From the NCBI GenBank assembly GCA_046757565.1, contig JBHHYN010000024.1:1-31320 (forward strand): a DNA stretch of 31,320 bases, given 5' to 3'. Made by a program: the position numbers and the translations under genes. The notes beneath the pieces were generated by a model. That model saw nothing but the letters and a program-made list of their open reading frames with translations. It was not told the DNA's origin and did not search any database. The DNA is from JBHHYN01 sp046757565. Its GTDB lineage: Bacteria; Pseudomonadota; Gammaproteobacteria; Eutrophobiales; Eutrophobiaceae. Shown in pieces: positions 1 to 7,670 of this stretch (the stretch's first letter is position 1; every line of letters starts with the position of its first letter).

Positions 1-77
1 GGTTCAGGGTTCAGGGTTCAGGGTTCAGGGTTCAGGGTTCAGGGTTCAGGGTTCAGGGTTCAAGGTTCAGGGTTCCG
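1..77. repeat. Heptanucleotide tandem repeat (GGTTCAG)n
   Basis: Eight perfect copies of the 7-bp unit GGTTCAG fill positions 1-56. They are followed by three units with one or two changes: GGTTCAA (57-63), GGTTCAG (64-70) and GGTTCCG (71-77). The array starts at the first base of the window, so its true length is unknown. It lies 172 bp beyond the mshP stop codon, at the 3' end of the minus-strand msh cluster. A related array in the opposite orientation lies at 19947-19988. A 7-bp period is not a multiple of three, and no reading frame here looks like a gene. Confidence 0.95.
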
Positions 78-249
78 CCGCTGGATTACTTGTTCCCGAT
101 GTAATCTCGGTCTCCGTTCCTGACTCGACTCTACCGATTACATCCTGTAATCGAACCGCATATTTCCATATATGCGTCCTGCGCGTCCATGCGCACGTGG
201 CATTAGTGCACAACCCTCAAGGGGGTACCGAGGTCCATGCACGTCAGGT
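78..249. other. Non-coding stretch with small inverted repeats
   Basis: I see no convincing gene here. Perfect inverted repeats occur one after another. GATTAC/GTAATC lies at 84-89 and 101-106. An 8-bp stem with a 3-nt loop spans 135-153 and reuses the same GATTAC/GTAATC core. A 7-bp stem with a 6-nt loop spans 157-176 (CGCATAT/ATATGCG). A short GCGC pair lies at 181-194. None is followed by a T-run on the minus strand, so this is not a typical intrinsic terminator for mshP, although it may still protect or end the transcript. Confidence 0.55.
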
Positions 250-666
250 TCATGGTGCTGTGGTAACGCTGGCACGGATTGTTCTGCTGACGAAGTCCTG
301 GGCGCCGAACACCCCCCCCCTGCTGCCGGTTGCGCTCAACTGGAATACATTATAATTGTCCGGCCCTTCGTCTACATTCGTCACGGCACAGCCAAGCTTG
401 ATATCGTAGCCGGCTGCCGCACCACCCACGAGAGTAAAACTGTCATTGGGCGGGATTAAGCAGGCGTTATTGGTGACAACGAAATGTATCGCCCACTGCA
501 TGCCGCTGTCCGCAGCAAACAGCGCCCGCGTCCCCAATACTGAAAACAGCGAGGTCTGCTGTTGGGTGGTGCCGATGGTTACCATGAAGGTACCCAATGC
601 AGCTACGACCACGATCAGAAATATCGCGGCGATCAATGAAAATCCGGTTTGCAACTGCTTTCTCAT
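250..666 (-). CDS. mshP: MSHA minor pilin-like protein MshP
   Basis: This is a 138-residue prepilin-like protein of the MSHA pilus. The N-terminus MRKQLQTG|FSLIAAIF fits a short basic leader cut after Gly by a prepilin peptidase, followed by a long hydrophobic helix (about residues 9-32). The usual Glu at mature position 5 is Ala, as in some tip-type minor pilins; this is seen directly. The segment LFAADSGMQWA is typical of the PilX/MshP group. The gene overlaps the mshO stop by 4 nt (ATGA), so translation is probably coupled. A run of nine G on the coding strand (plus-strand C at 312-320) lies about 20 codons before the end. The name rests on gene order and the pilin-like N-terminus. Confidence 0.85.
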   Translation of the reverse strand: MRKQLQTGFSLIAAIFLIVVVAALGTFMVTIGTTQQQTSLFSVLGTRALFAADSGMQWAIHFVVTNNACLIPPNDSFTLVGGAAAGYDIKLGCAVTNVDEGPDNYNVFQLSATGSRGGVFGAQDFVSRTIRASVTTAP

Positions 667-1583
667 GGGACATTCGGTACCTGGATCTGTTCGATCAACC
701 TGACACGGTTGGGATTTCCCTGTGTGTCCGTGGCGCTGATGGTGATATCGGCCACCAGCAGGGCGTTACGCGAATTGGCGCCCTGGTCATACTTGAATGT
801 GCATTGGGTGACATTATCTGCCAGTAATCTCCCGGGCGGGCCGGGGTTCGGTAATTGGAGTGTCGTGATGGCATAATCGGCCTGACGCGTTATCGTCCCT
901 GCCGCCGGGTTGCAGACGAAACTTACCGGCATATCAACAATGTGAAAGCGCTGCCGTGGTGACTTAAACGGAAATCGCGTTGTCGTCCCGCCACTGATAT
1001 CGAAGGTAAGCGTATTTGCCGCCGCCGCCTGTATGCCTGCAATATTGTCAGCAGCGTATGCATTTGCACCCGCCTGGCCGGTATTGAAGATAACCAGGCA
1101 ATCTGAAATTCCATTGCCGCAACTCGTCTGATCAGCCGTCGCATTAACATCCGGAAGGTTGGTGAGTGCCCCTAAAACTTCAAAACAATCATTACTCACC
1201 GAAAAATTCAATTTGTCATTGCCGGGAGTTCCGCAGGGCCCGGCCGTTCCGTCGGGCCTGGCACGGTAACGGCCGCCATCCAGGGTGCGCAGGATCTCAA
1301 CCGAACAGGATGTGGCAACCGTGGCCACGCAGATCTGCATATTCTGTGTTACCCCGTCGGTAAGCCTGACACTGTTCGGCAGGGCCAGCCGGATCTCCCG
1401 CGACATACGGCGCAAGGCCAGTTCTGTGATATCCACCAGTTGCGCCCGTTTACCCAGGTCGATGAACCCTTCTATGGGCCGGCTGATGTTACGCGCCACC
1501 AGTGTGGCGATAATGCCCGTCAGGGTGATCACCACAATGAGTTCAATCAGGGTAAACCCGGCAGTGGACCGCTGTCCGTTCAT
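663..1583 (-). CDS. mshO: MSHA minor pilin-like protein MshO
   Basis: This is a 306-residue prepilin. I chose the ATG at 1583 because it gives the leader MNGQRSTAG|FTLIELIVV, with Phe at +1 and Glu at +5; the open frame continues upstream to 1670 but would put an unlikely leader on a pilin. The start lies 1 nt after the mshD stop, which supports it. The hydrophobic helix covers about residues 10-30. A Cys-rich globular domain follows, with pairs near CGTPGND and NDCFEV and later CGNGISDCLV. The protein is large for a minor pilin, as MshO proteins are. It probably primes pilus assembly in the inner membrane together with MshC, MshD and MshP (inference from the family). Confidence 0.87.
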   Translation of the reverse strand: MNGQRSTAGFTLIELIVVITLTGIIATLVARNISRPIEGFIDLGKRAQLVDITELALRRMSREIRLALPNSVRLTDGVTQNMQICVATVATSCSVEILRTLDGGRYRARPDGTAGPCGTPGNDKLNFSVSNDCFEVLGALTNLPDVNATADQTSCGNGISDCLVIFNTGQAGANAYAADNIAGIQAAAANTLTFDISGGTTTRFPFKSPRQRFHIVDMPVSFVCNPAAGTITRQADYAITTLQLPNPGPPGRLLADNVTQCTFKYDQGANSRNALLVADITISATDTQGNPNRVRLIEQIQVPNVP

Positions 1584-1584
1584 C

Positions 1585-2136
1585 CTAGAAATTGGCCCGG
1601 AACCCGGACACCCGCACGCTGTTCTGCATGGCCGGGTGGCTGACTGCGACATCGATACGCACCACCTCACCGTTGTTGGAATTCAGAGGGGCACCTGCAG
1701 GTCCGATGGTCACGCCGTTATCGTTCACCGTCACGCTGACATTATATTGCCCCAGTCCGGGGACCGCCGCGCCGTTTTGATCGACCGCACCGTTGTTGTT
1801 CAAACCGTCATAATCACAGACGTCATCAAAAATAGCCCGGTTTGCCGGCCCCTCAGGGACGGTACAGGCGGCATTCCCGCAAGCACCGGCCCCGGCGCAG
1901 GCCGCCACACAATCTGTGGCCACGTCCGGATCGCAAAATCCTTTCTGCACGATCTCTTCGAGGTAGGACTGGGCAATGGCAACGGCCTGTTCCTGAATCA
2001 TGGGATCAACACTCCGGCTGCTCGAGCGGCTGGTCACGGCGATCAGCGTGACCACGGCGATGGAAATGATTACGATGGTCGTGACCAGTTCGATCAGGGT
2101 CGTACCCCGGACCTTTTTCAGCAGCCTGTAATACAT
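1585..2136 (-). CDS. mshD: MSHA minor pilin-like protein MshD
   Basis: This is a 183-residue prepilin-like protein. The leader MYYRLLKKVRG is followed by TTLIELVTTIVIISIAVV, with Glu at mature position 5 and Thr instead of Phe at +1. The segment SVDPMIQEQAVAIAQSYLEEI is characteristic of the MshD/PilV type. A Cys-rich loop (about residues 60-90, with CDPDVATDC, CAGAGACGNAAC and CDYDG) may be held by disulfides. The start overlaps the end of mshC by 19 nt, and the stop is 1 nt before mshO, so these genes are tightly packed in one operon. It is expected at the pilus tip or as an assembly initiator. Confidence 0.87.
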   Translation of the reverse strand: MYYRLLKKVRGTTLIELVTTIVIISIAVVTLIAVTSRSSSRSVDPMIQEQAVAIAQSYLEEIVQKGFCDPDVATDCVAACAGAGACGNAACTVPEGPANRAIFDDVCDYDGLNNNGAVDQNGAAVPGLGQYNVSVTVNDNGVTIGPAGAPLNSNNGEVVRIDVAVSHPAMQNSVRVSGFRANF

Positions 2137-2633
2137 CGCGTATAGCCGGTTTGTGGTTCCACCTGGGCGGTCCTGGGTCCAATCGTTACCTGGAGACTGG
2201 CCGGGTTGGTGATCAGTGGCGGCCGGTTAGGAGGCGCCACCATCACTACCTGACGGGGGCGTCCAATGGAATCAAAAAAGAAATCGAGATTACTTACCGC
2301 CACGCCGTTCGGCGCATTATCGGTAAAACTGCCACCGCCGGGTCTGGAGACAGGGTTGGAGGCAGTGGTATGGTCTGTGGGGATACAGGCCCCCCATTGC
2401 CTGATGCTGAACCCGCCCGCCTGAAATAAAACGCGCGTATCACAGCCCGAGGTGATGGCCAGCTTCTGGGCATAACGCACAGCGGAGAGGGACACCTCGA
2501 AAAAACCACGTTCATCAAAATCGGGGCGTTTAAAAAAGCGTGGCGCGGCAATGGCGGCAATAATGCCGATTAACACTACCACCGTAACGAGTTCTACCAA
2601 GGTCGCGCCCTGTATGCCGGAGGGGTTGTGCAT
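2118..2633 (-). CDS. mshC: MSHA minor pilin-like protein MshC
   Basis: This is a prepilin of about 172 residues from the ATG at 2633. That start gives the leader MHNPSGIQG and the helix ATLVELVTVVVLIGIIAAIA, with Glu at +5 and Ala at +1. The frame stays open to a GTG at 2702, but this would give an atypically long leader, so I prefer 2633. The segment RFFKRPDFDERGFFEVS followed by ALVRYAQKLA-type sequence matches MshC/GspH-like minor pilins. Cysteines near the middle (GCDTR, GACIP) and at the C-terminus (TRCITGC) may form disulfides. It is the first gene after the intrinsic terminator that follows mshA, so it probably needs read-through or its own promoter. Confidence 0.85.
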   Translation of the reverse strand: MHNPSGIQGATLVELVTVVVLIGIIAAIAAPRFFKRPDFDERGFFEVSLSAVRYAQKLAITSGCDTRVLFQAGGFSIRQWGACIPTDHTTASNPVSRPGGGSFTDNAPNGVAVSNLDFFFDSIGRPRQVVMVAPPNRPPLITNPASLQVTIGPRTAQVEPQTGYTRCITGC

Positions 2634-2715
2634 AGCCTGTCGATGCCGTTCTGTAACGTTATCTCTAAGGTCGGTAACGGATGAACCTGAAAAAATGTTC
2701 ACGATCTTTTGCCTG

Positions 2716-2721
2716 ATTATA
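2716..2721 (-). promoter_or_regulatory. Candidate -10 element for the minor pilin genes
   Basis: The minus strand reads TATAAT, a perfect sigma-70 -10 hexamer, 83 nt upstream of the chosen mshC start and just after the mshA terminator. No good -35 hexamer lies 16-18 bp upstream; the best match there is poor. The location is sensible for a promoter that lets mshC-D-O-P be transcribed apart from mshA, but an AT-rich hexamer can occur by chance. Confidence 0.35.
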
Positions 2722-2773
2722 GTTTAGCAAGACCTTATAATCCTAAATGCCATACAAGCTTGTTCATACATCG

Positions 2774-2805
2774 ATTAAAAAAAGGGCCCATCTGAATGGG
2801 CCCTT
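2774..2805 (-). terminator. Rho-independent terminator after mshA
   Basis: A perfect 10-bp stem, AAGGGCCCAT at 2782-2791 and its complement at 2796-2805, encloses a 4-nt loop. On the minus strand it is followed at once by a run of seven T (2775-2781). It begins about 30 nt after the mshA stop codon. This is a textbook intrinsic terminator and separates the major pilin gene from the minor pilin genes mshC-D-O-P. Confidence 0.9.
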
Positions 2806-2834
2806 GATACGGTTAACGGTTATCAGAACATCTG

Positions 2835-3272
2835 CTAACAACCGCTGGTTGTCACGCTGATTTGAGGGATACCTCCGCCCCCGGCGGCATTATAGATAAC
2901 ACCACAGTCGGCGGGTGTCGGCGCACCATTTAATTTGAATGTACCATCGTTGCCGCTGGTATCAAACCCGGAAGTATCCTGCAAGGACGATGTTATCCCG
3001 GCATTATCAGCAGTCGGGAAGAGATTGACCATGGTAACGGTGGCCCCCTCCATGAGGACCGATTGGCTGGACGTGGCGCTCGTCACCAGCGCAACGGAGT
3101 GGGCCAGGGCCGAGGCGGCGCGGACACTGCCCTCCAGGCCATTGACCGCCGCGTTGCGAGCGCTGGTCTCCAGCCCGGCAAAGCGTGGCACGGCAAATGC
3201 CGCCAGGATCCCGAGGATGGTAATCACTACCACCAGTTCTATCAGGGTAAAACCTCGTTGTTGCATTTTCAT
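2835..3272 (-). CDS. mshA: MSHA major pilin MshA
   Basis: This is a 145-residue type IV prepilin. The leader MKMQQRG is followed by FTLIELVVVITILGILAAFA with Glu at mature position 5, the classical signature cut and N-methylated by a PilD-type peptidase. The next segment, PRFAGLETSARNAAVNGLEG, is strongly MshA-like. Two cysteines near the C-terminus (DCGVIYN and the final SGC) can form the disulfide loop common in pilins. Its position (first pilin after the assembly genes, with a strong terminator of its own) fits the major subunit, which is usually made in the largest amount. A purine-rich ribosome site (GAGGAGTAAAAG) lies just upstream of the ATG. Confidence 0.92.
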   Translation of the reverse strand: MKMQQRGFTLIELVVVITILGILAAFAVPRFAGLETSARNAAVNGLEGSVRAASALAHSVALVTSATSSQSVLMEGATVTMVNLFPTADNAGITSSLQDTSGFDTSGNDGTFKLNGAPTPADCGVIYNAAGGGGIPQISVTTSGC

Positions 3273-3400
3273 CTTTTACTCCTCGTTATTACGGGCCGCA
3301 GCCCAGGATGTTCAGCACTGTTTTATCACATGCCGCAACACGGATAAGCTGAATCTCCCTTGCATTCAAAGCAGTGCCATCTAGTACTCCAACTCCTTCT

Positions 3401-3467
3401 GGGGATTATCCCGGAGCGGCAACAATCCGCCGCTCCTGAATTTCGGTAAACCCTGAACGATTCAGGA
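3401..3467 (-). promoter_or_regulatory. Structured leader region upstream of mshA
   Basis: The 212-bp gap before mshA holds several inverted repeats in a row. An 8-bp stem GGAGCGGC/GCCGCTCC lies at 3413-3420 and 3429-3436. A 6-bp stem with a 3-nt loop lies at 3452-3466 (CCTGAA/TTCAGG). A short GGGA/TCCC palindrome lies near 3402-3412. An alternative 8-bp pairing, 3434-3441 with 3460-3467, excludes the first stem. Mutually exclusive pairings of this sort can act in attenuation or RNA stability. No T-run follows, and I see no clear promoter, so the role is open. Confidence 0.4.
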
Positions 3468-3484
3468 CTTCTTTAATCTATCGT

Positions 3485-4078
3485 CTACATCATGCTCCAC
3501 AGGTTGATACAGATATAGAGACTGCCCGCCACTATCAGAAGACCCAGCAGTCTGGGTCTCTTTGTGAACACCTGTTCCGGTGATTTAAATTGTATATCCA
3601 GAGTTTTCAAGCGTTCATCGACAGTGAACCAGCGATTCAACAGGTTCTCGATATTTTTTAATACACTGGGACGTAACGTCATAATAATGCCAATCAGGAA
3701 GATAACGATGCTGAACATAATGTTTAAAAAGCTCAGCGAGGTGATCAACCAGTCATTGACCGCCGGACTGGAAAAGAGGGACAGCGTCTGTGTCCCGGCA
3801 TCAAACGCAAACACGAAGGAGTAAAAAATATAGGCGGCACCGAGCACCAGCATGATGCCCAGGATTGTATGATGACGATAAAAGAAGCGTTCGCTGCGTG
3901 CCGGCGCATCAAATTTATCAAAAAATGCTTCTGTTGAGACCCATCGATTAAGCCATCTACCCGTACGGATGACCCGATCCGGGGCAAGCAGGATACAAAA
4001 CCCGACTAGCATCGTGACGATCCCCGCCCAGAAGAAGATGCTGATCGTAAACTCATATAAATTTAAGTCTGTAATCAT
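3485..4078 (-). CDS. Uncharacterised multi-pass membrane protein in the msh locus
   Basis: I do not recognise this 197-residue protein. It has about four hydrophobic segments, near residues 11-31, 70-92, 108-133 and 174-196, and no cleavable signal. The two halves look alike: in each a hydrophobic segment is followed by a basic stretch with LNRW (WLNRWVSTEAFF near residue 40 and LLNRWFTVDERL near 145), then an R-rich turn and LG...A.YI (LGIMLVLGAAYIFY and LGLLIVAGSLYICI). This suggests an internal duplication. It lies 16 bp after the mshF-like gene and before mshA, the region where mshB is found in Vibrio, but it is not a pilin. The close spacing suggests co-transcription and a role in pilus assembly or anchoring (inference). 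Confidence 0.85.
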   Translation of the reverse strand: MITDLNLYEFTISIFFWAGIVTMLVGFCILLAPDRVIRTGRWLNRWVSTEAFFDKFDAPARSERFFYRHHTILGIMLVLGAAYIFYSFVFAFDAGTQTLSLFSSPAVNDWLITSLSFLNIMFSIVIFLIGIIMTLRPSVLKNIENLLNRWFTVDERLKTLDIQFKSPEQVFTKRPRLLGLLIVAGSLYICINLWSMM

Positions 4079-4094
4079 TAGTCAAATCAATCTA

Positions 4095-4631
4095 TCAGTA
4101 TCGCCACTCATAGTGTTCGACAGGCCGTAACGAAATACTCTGGGGTAAATCGATACCTTTATCGTATATGCCATTTTCGTTTCTATCAATATAGCTCAGC
4201 GTAAATCGCAGCCGGACCCTGGCCGGCCCCGCTTCTGTGGCCGCGAAATAATCGCTGTTGACCACGTTATAGACGAGGAGGTGGGTTTGGCTGTCGTAGT
4301 ACCATTCCCCGGCCTGGATTTCATCCACGGCAGGCGCTACACGTTCACCGATATACCCTTTAGGGGGATCGACGGCAATGCCGACCGGATTTGAATCGAT
4401 GAGTTTTCCAATATTTTCATAGTTATGTTGTATCAGTTGTACAGCACTATAGATCATCAATCTTGCCCGCATCCGGTTAATGGTCAGTTCCAGCGACTGG
4501 GCCTCCGCTGCAACGGTTAAAAAAAGTATTTTATAAATAAATATGGTAATAAATATTCCTATTAAACTGACGACAACGGCCAACTCAAACCGTGACAGGG
4601 GCCGATCCAGACGCGTCGGTTCAAACGCCAT
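4095..4631 (-). CDS. mshF: MshF-like bitopic membrane protein
   Basis: This protein of about 178 residues has one N-terminal membrane helix (FELAVVVSLIGIFITIFIYK, about residues 15-36), a short helical stretch, and a periplasmic C-terminal domain. The helix resembles a pilin helix but has no Gly-Phe leader site, so it should stay in the inner membrane. The C-terminus has IDRNENGIYDKGID, an Asp/Asn-rich loop that could bind a metal. It starts 14-15 nt after mshG. The name follows gene order (mshG-mshF) and the N-terminal architecture; sequence conservation in this family is weak. The ATG at 4631 follows a GTG at 4634, and either could be used. Confidence 0.7.
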   Translation of the reverse strand: MAFEPTRLDRPLSRFELAVVVSLIGIFITIFIYKILFLTVAAEAQSLELTINRMRARLMIYSAVQLIQHNYENIGKLIDSNPVGIAVDPPKGYIGERVAPAVDEIQAGEWYYDSQTHLLVYNVVNSDYFAATEAGPARVRLRFTLSYIDRNENGIYDKGIDLPQSISLRPVEHYEWRY

Positions 4632-4645
4632 CACTCACTGTCTTG

Positions 4646-5872
4646 TTATCGCTTCAGACTGCCGGTTGAGATGTCCCACATCGGCAGGAACACGCCCAAC
4701 GCCAGGATAAGAACCAGCCCGCCGATTAAGATAATCATCACCGGTTCGATGGTTGCACTGAGGTTTTTCACATCATAATCCACCTCGCGTTCATAAAAAC
4801 CGGCCACTTCCTCCATCATTTCATCAACCTGCCCGGTCTCTTCACCGACCGCCAGCATCTGCAAAACCAGTGGGGTGAACATACTCGTTGCGGCGGCGGT
4901 ACGGGTCAGGCTCTCGCCCCGTTCGATGCCGTTGCGCATGTTGAGTATGTGATCCCCGATATAGTCATTGTCCACGGCCCTGGACACCACGGTAAGCGCC
5001 TGAATCAAGGGGACCCCGGCACTCAGGGACATGGCAAACGCCCTGGAAAAACGGCCCAGCGCGGCACGCAGCAGAATATCACCAACCAAGGGCAGACGGA
5101 CCTGGTACTTGCCCCAGACATAGCGGCCCTGCTCCGTTTTGATATATTGGGACAACGTGACGATTAAAATAATCAGACCACCGAGCAAAAATGCCCAGTT
5201 CGCGACAAAGAAGTTCGAGGTGGCAATCAATATCCGGGTATAGATGGGCAGTTCCATATTCGCACGCTCGAAGACCTTGGCAAAGGCCGGGATCACAAAA
5301 TAGTTAATGATCCCGATTGCGACAGCCATGACCACGATCACCGTTGCCGGATAGCGCACCGCCGATTTCACCCGCTCCCGGGTGTCCTTCTCCAGTTCCA
5401 GATACTGTGAAATGCGCAGGAAGGATTCATCCAGCAGGCCGGTACCTTCACCGACACGCACCATGCTGATGTATAAAGGGGTAAATATCCGGGGATGACG
5501 CGCCATGGCAGCAGATAATTCCCGGCCGGATTCCAGATCAGTGCGGATCTCCCTGAATGTATTGATCAGAATACGGTTCTTTGTCGCCTCGATGATGCCG
5601 GTCATGGCCCGGATGATGGGCACTCCCGCCCGCATTAATGAATACATCTGCCGGCTGAACAGGATCAACTCCGTCAGGGACGGACGGCGGCTCTGCAACC
5701 TCTGCCACAGCTCCGTTAACACATTGGGTTCTGTGCTTTTTTCGGCAATATCAATCGGGATAATACTGCTGTTGAACAGTTGAGTCGCAACGGAATCGAT
5801 AGACGGGGCGTCAATGGTCCCCGTAATCAAATCTCCCCGGCTGCTGCGGCCTTTGTATTGATATTCAGGCAT
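4646..5872 (-). CDS. mshG: Pilus inner-membrane platform protein MshG (GspF family)
   Basis: This 408-residue protein belongs to the GspF/PilC family, the inner-membrane platform on which the motor ATPase acts. Two homologous GspF domains cover about residues 70-195 and 270-395; each contains the pattern MLRVGEGTGLLDE-like (MVRVGEGTGLLDESF and MLAVGEETGQVDEMM). Membrane segments follow the first domain (about 170-235) and end the protein (about 373-398). The N-terminus MPEYQYKGRSSRGDLITG is typical. I chose the ATG at 5872; the frame extends two codons to a TTG with no better support. It sits 34 bp after mshE, its expected partner. Confidence 0.93.
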   Translation of the reverse strand: MPEYQYKGRSSRGDLITGTIDAPSIDSVATQLFNSSIIPIDIAEKSTEPNVLTELWQRLQSRRPSLTELILFSRQMYSLMRAGVPIIRAMTGIIEATKNRILINTFREIRTDLESGRELSAAMARHPRIFTPLYISMVRVGEGTGLLDESFLRISQYLELEKDTRERVKSAVRYPATVIVVMAVAIGIINYFVIPAFAKVFERANMELPIYTRILIATSNFFVANWAFLLGGLIILIVTLSQYIKTEQGRYVWGKYQVRLPLVGDILLRAALGRFSRAFAMSLSAGVPLIQALTVVSRAVDNDYIGDHILNMRNGIERGESLTRTAAATSMFTPLVLQMLAVGEETGQVDEMMEEVAGFYEREVDYDVKNLSATIEPVMIILIGGLVLILALGVFLPMWDISTGSLKR

Positions 5873-5906
5873 AACCAATCATGACTATAAATTAATCCAG
5901 GGCTCC

Positions 5907-7664
5907 CTAAGTGGACTCCAAAGGCAGTTCACCAAATCCAGTCTGCAACTCATCGGGCAGATCGATGTCCAGGTCCGCCGAGATGCGCAGCACCTCATCG
6001 ATAGTCGTCATCCCCTTCATGGCGCATTGCAGGGCCGCCTGCTCCAGGGTAAAAAACCCGGCCTTTTTCATGGCATGCTCTGCAAATTCGACCGTATCGC
6101 CGCTGCCCAGTGTTTTAGCCATCTGCTGATCGAGTTCCAATAATTCATAGACCCCGATGCGCCCCTGATAACCGGTAAAGTTACAACGACCACAGCCGGC
6201 GCCCCGTTTATAGGCGGCCCTGGTTGCATGCTCGCCGCTTACCTGCTGCACATACTCGCTGACCTCGGGCACCAGCTCTGCATTCCGGCCACAACCTTCA
6301 CAGATCCGCCGCACCAGACGCTGTGCAATAATAGCATTCAGGGCTGTGGCCAGCAGGTAGCCCTTGATACCCATATCCATTAACCGGTTCACCGTACCAA
6401 TAGCACTATTGGTATGCAGGGTAGACAGCACCATATGCCCGGTCATTGCCGCACGTACAGCGATCTCGGCGGTCTCTTCGTCGCGGATCTCACCAATCAA
6501 GATTATATCCGGATCCTGGCGCAGTGCAGAACGTAATACCTTGGCAAAAGTCAGACCGATATCCGAATTGATCTGTACCTGATTGATACGGGGAAGGCGG
6601 TACTCTACCGGATCCTCGACGGTGATAACCTTGTCTTCGGGACTGTTCAGAATTTTTATTGCGGCATATAACGTTGTTGTTTTACCACTCCCTGTCGGGC
6701 CGGTCACCAGCACCATCCCATGGGGGCGTTTAATGACTCGTTTAAACGATGTCACGACATGATCCGGCATCCCCAGGTCATCCAGATCGAAGGTGCCCCG
6801 GGTCTGGTCGAGCAGACGCATGACAATCGATTCACCATGCTGGATGGGCATAGTTGAAATCCTGACATCAACATTATGCGTCCTGACCTTGATGCTGAAC
6901 CTGCCATCCTGGGGCAGCCGTTTCTCAGAGATATCCATACCGGCTATAAGCTTCAGACGCGATATCATTGCCGAGGCGATATTGGCTTCATTAACAATCT
7001 GTTCCTGCAACACTCCATCGACGCGCTGACGAATACGCACCACCCTTTCATCGGGTTCGATATGGATATCCGATGCACCTATCTGAACGGCATCTTCAAA
7101 CAGCGATTGCAGTAACTTGACGACCGGGGCATCGCTAACATCGGCATCCGACACCAGCGCTTGCAGATCGACATCACTCTCGGACAGTTCATCACTGAGT
7201 TGCTCGGCGAAGCCCGAGATTTCATCCGTTTTACGGTAGACGATATCGATCGTCTGCAGCAGGTCCGCCTCCCTGACCACGGCTATCCTGATGGGTGACT
7301 GAAGTGTCCTGCTTAACTCATCATAGGCAAAGATATCGGTCGGATCCGCCATGCCCACCAACAGGCCTTCACCGGTCTTTGCCAAGGCAATGGCGCGAAA
7401 GCGCCTGGCCTGCAGCTCTGGCAGCAGCCGTACAGTGTCCGGATCAAATTTATAATGGAGCAGATCGACGTAGGGGATGTTTAGTTGTTGCGACAGGACT
7501 TCCAGTATCCGGTTTTCTTCCACATAACCGTTTTCAATCAGTATCCGTCCCAGTTTGCGGCCGGATTTCTTTTGATCATCAAGCGCCGCTTTAAGCTGGG
7601 CCTGGGAGATGATCTTCTGTTCCACTAACAGGTCACCCAGGCGAATTTTTTTCTTCACAGCCAT
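5907..7664 (-). CDS. mshE: Pilus extension ATPase MshE with c-di-GMP-binding N-domain
   Basis: This 585-residue hexameric motor ATPase powers pilus extension at the cytoplasmic face. The N-terminus carries two consecutive 24-residue motifs, RLGDLLVEQKIISQAQ... (from residue 8) and KLGRILIENGYVEENR... (from about 36). These match the tandem MshEN repeats known to bind cyclic-di-GMP in Vibrio MshE. The C-terminal GspE ATPase has Walker A GPTGSGKTT (about 320), Walker B DIILIGEIRDEE, the His box MVLSTLHTNS, and a tetracysteine zinc site (CEGCGRN and CGRCNFTG). The length is normal. It starts 6 bp after mshN. Activity is probably set by cyclic-di-GMP, which is inferred from the family. Confidence 0.96.
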   Translation of the reverse strand: MAVKKKIRLGDLLVEQKIISQAQLKAALDDQKKSGRKLGRILIENGYVEENRILEVLSQQLNIPYVDLLHYKFDPDTVRLLPELQARRFRAIALAKTGEGLLVGMADPTDIFAYDELSRTLQSPIRIAVVREADLLQTIDIVYRKTDEISGFAEQLSDELSESDVDLQALVSDADVSDAPVVKLLQSLFEDAVQIGASDIHIEPDERVVRIRQRVDGVLQEQIVNEANIASAMISRLKLIAGMDISEKRLPQDGRFSIKVRTHNVDVRISTMPIQHGESIVMRLLDQTRGTFDLDDLGMPDHVVTSFKRVIKRPHGMVLVTGPTGSGKTTTLYAAIKILNSPEDKVITVEDPVEYRLPRINQVQINSDIGLTFAKVLRSALRQDPDIILIGEIRDEETAEIAVRAAMTGHMVLSTLHTNSAIGTVNRLMDMGIKGYLLATALNAIIAQRLVRRICEGCGRNAELVPEVSEYVQQVSGEHATRAAYKRGAGCGRCNFTGYQGRIGVYELLELDQQMAKTLGSGDTVEFAEHAMKKAGFFTLEQAALQCAMKGMTTIDEVLRISADLDIDLPDELQTGFGELPLEST

Positions 7665-7670
7665 CGCGAC

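Noticed and set aside
1285..2145. 286-codon plus-strand open frame antisense to mshO and mshD
   Set aside because: It is the reverse frame of two well-supported pilin genes and has a composition typical of a shadow frame.
3370..3400. Possible sigma-54 promoter before mshA
   Set aside because: The minus strand has TGGCAC, but no TTGC element follows at the required spacing; the -12 GC is missing.
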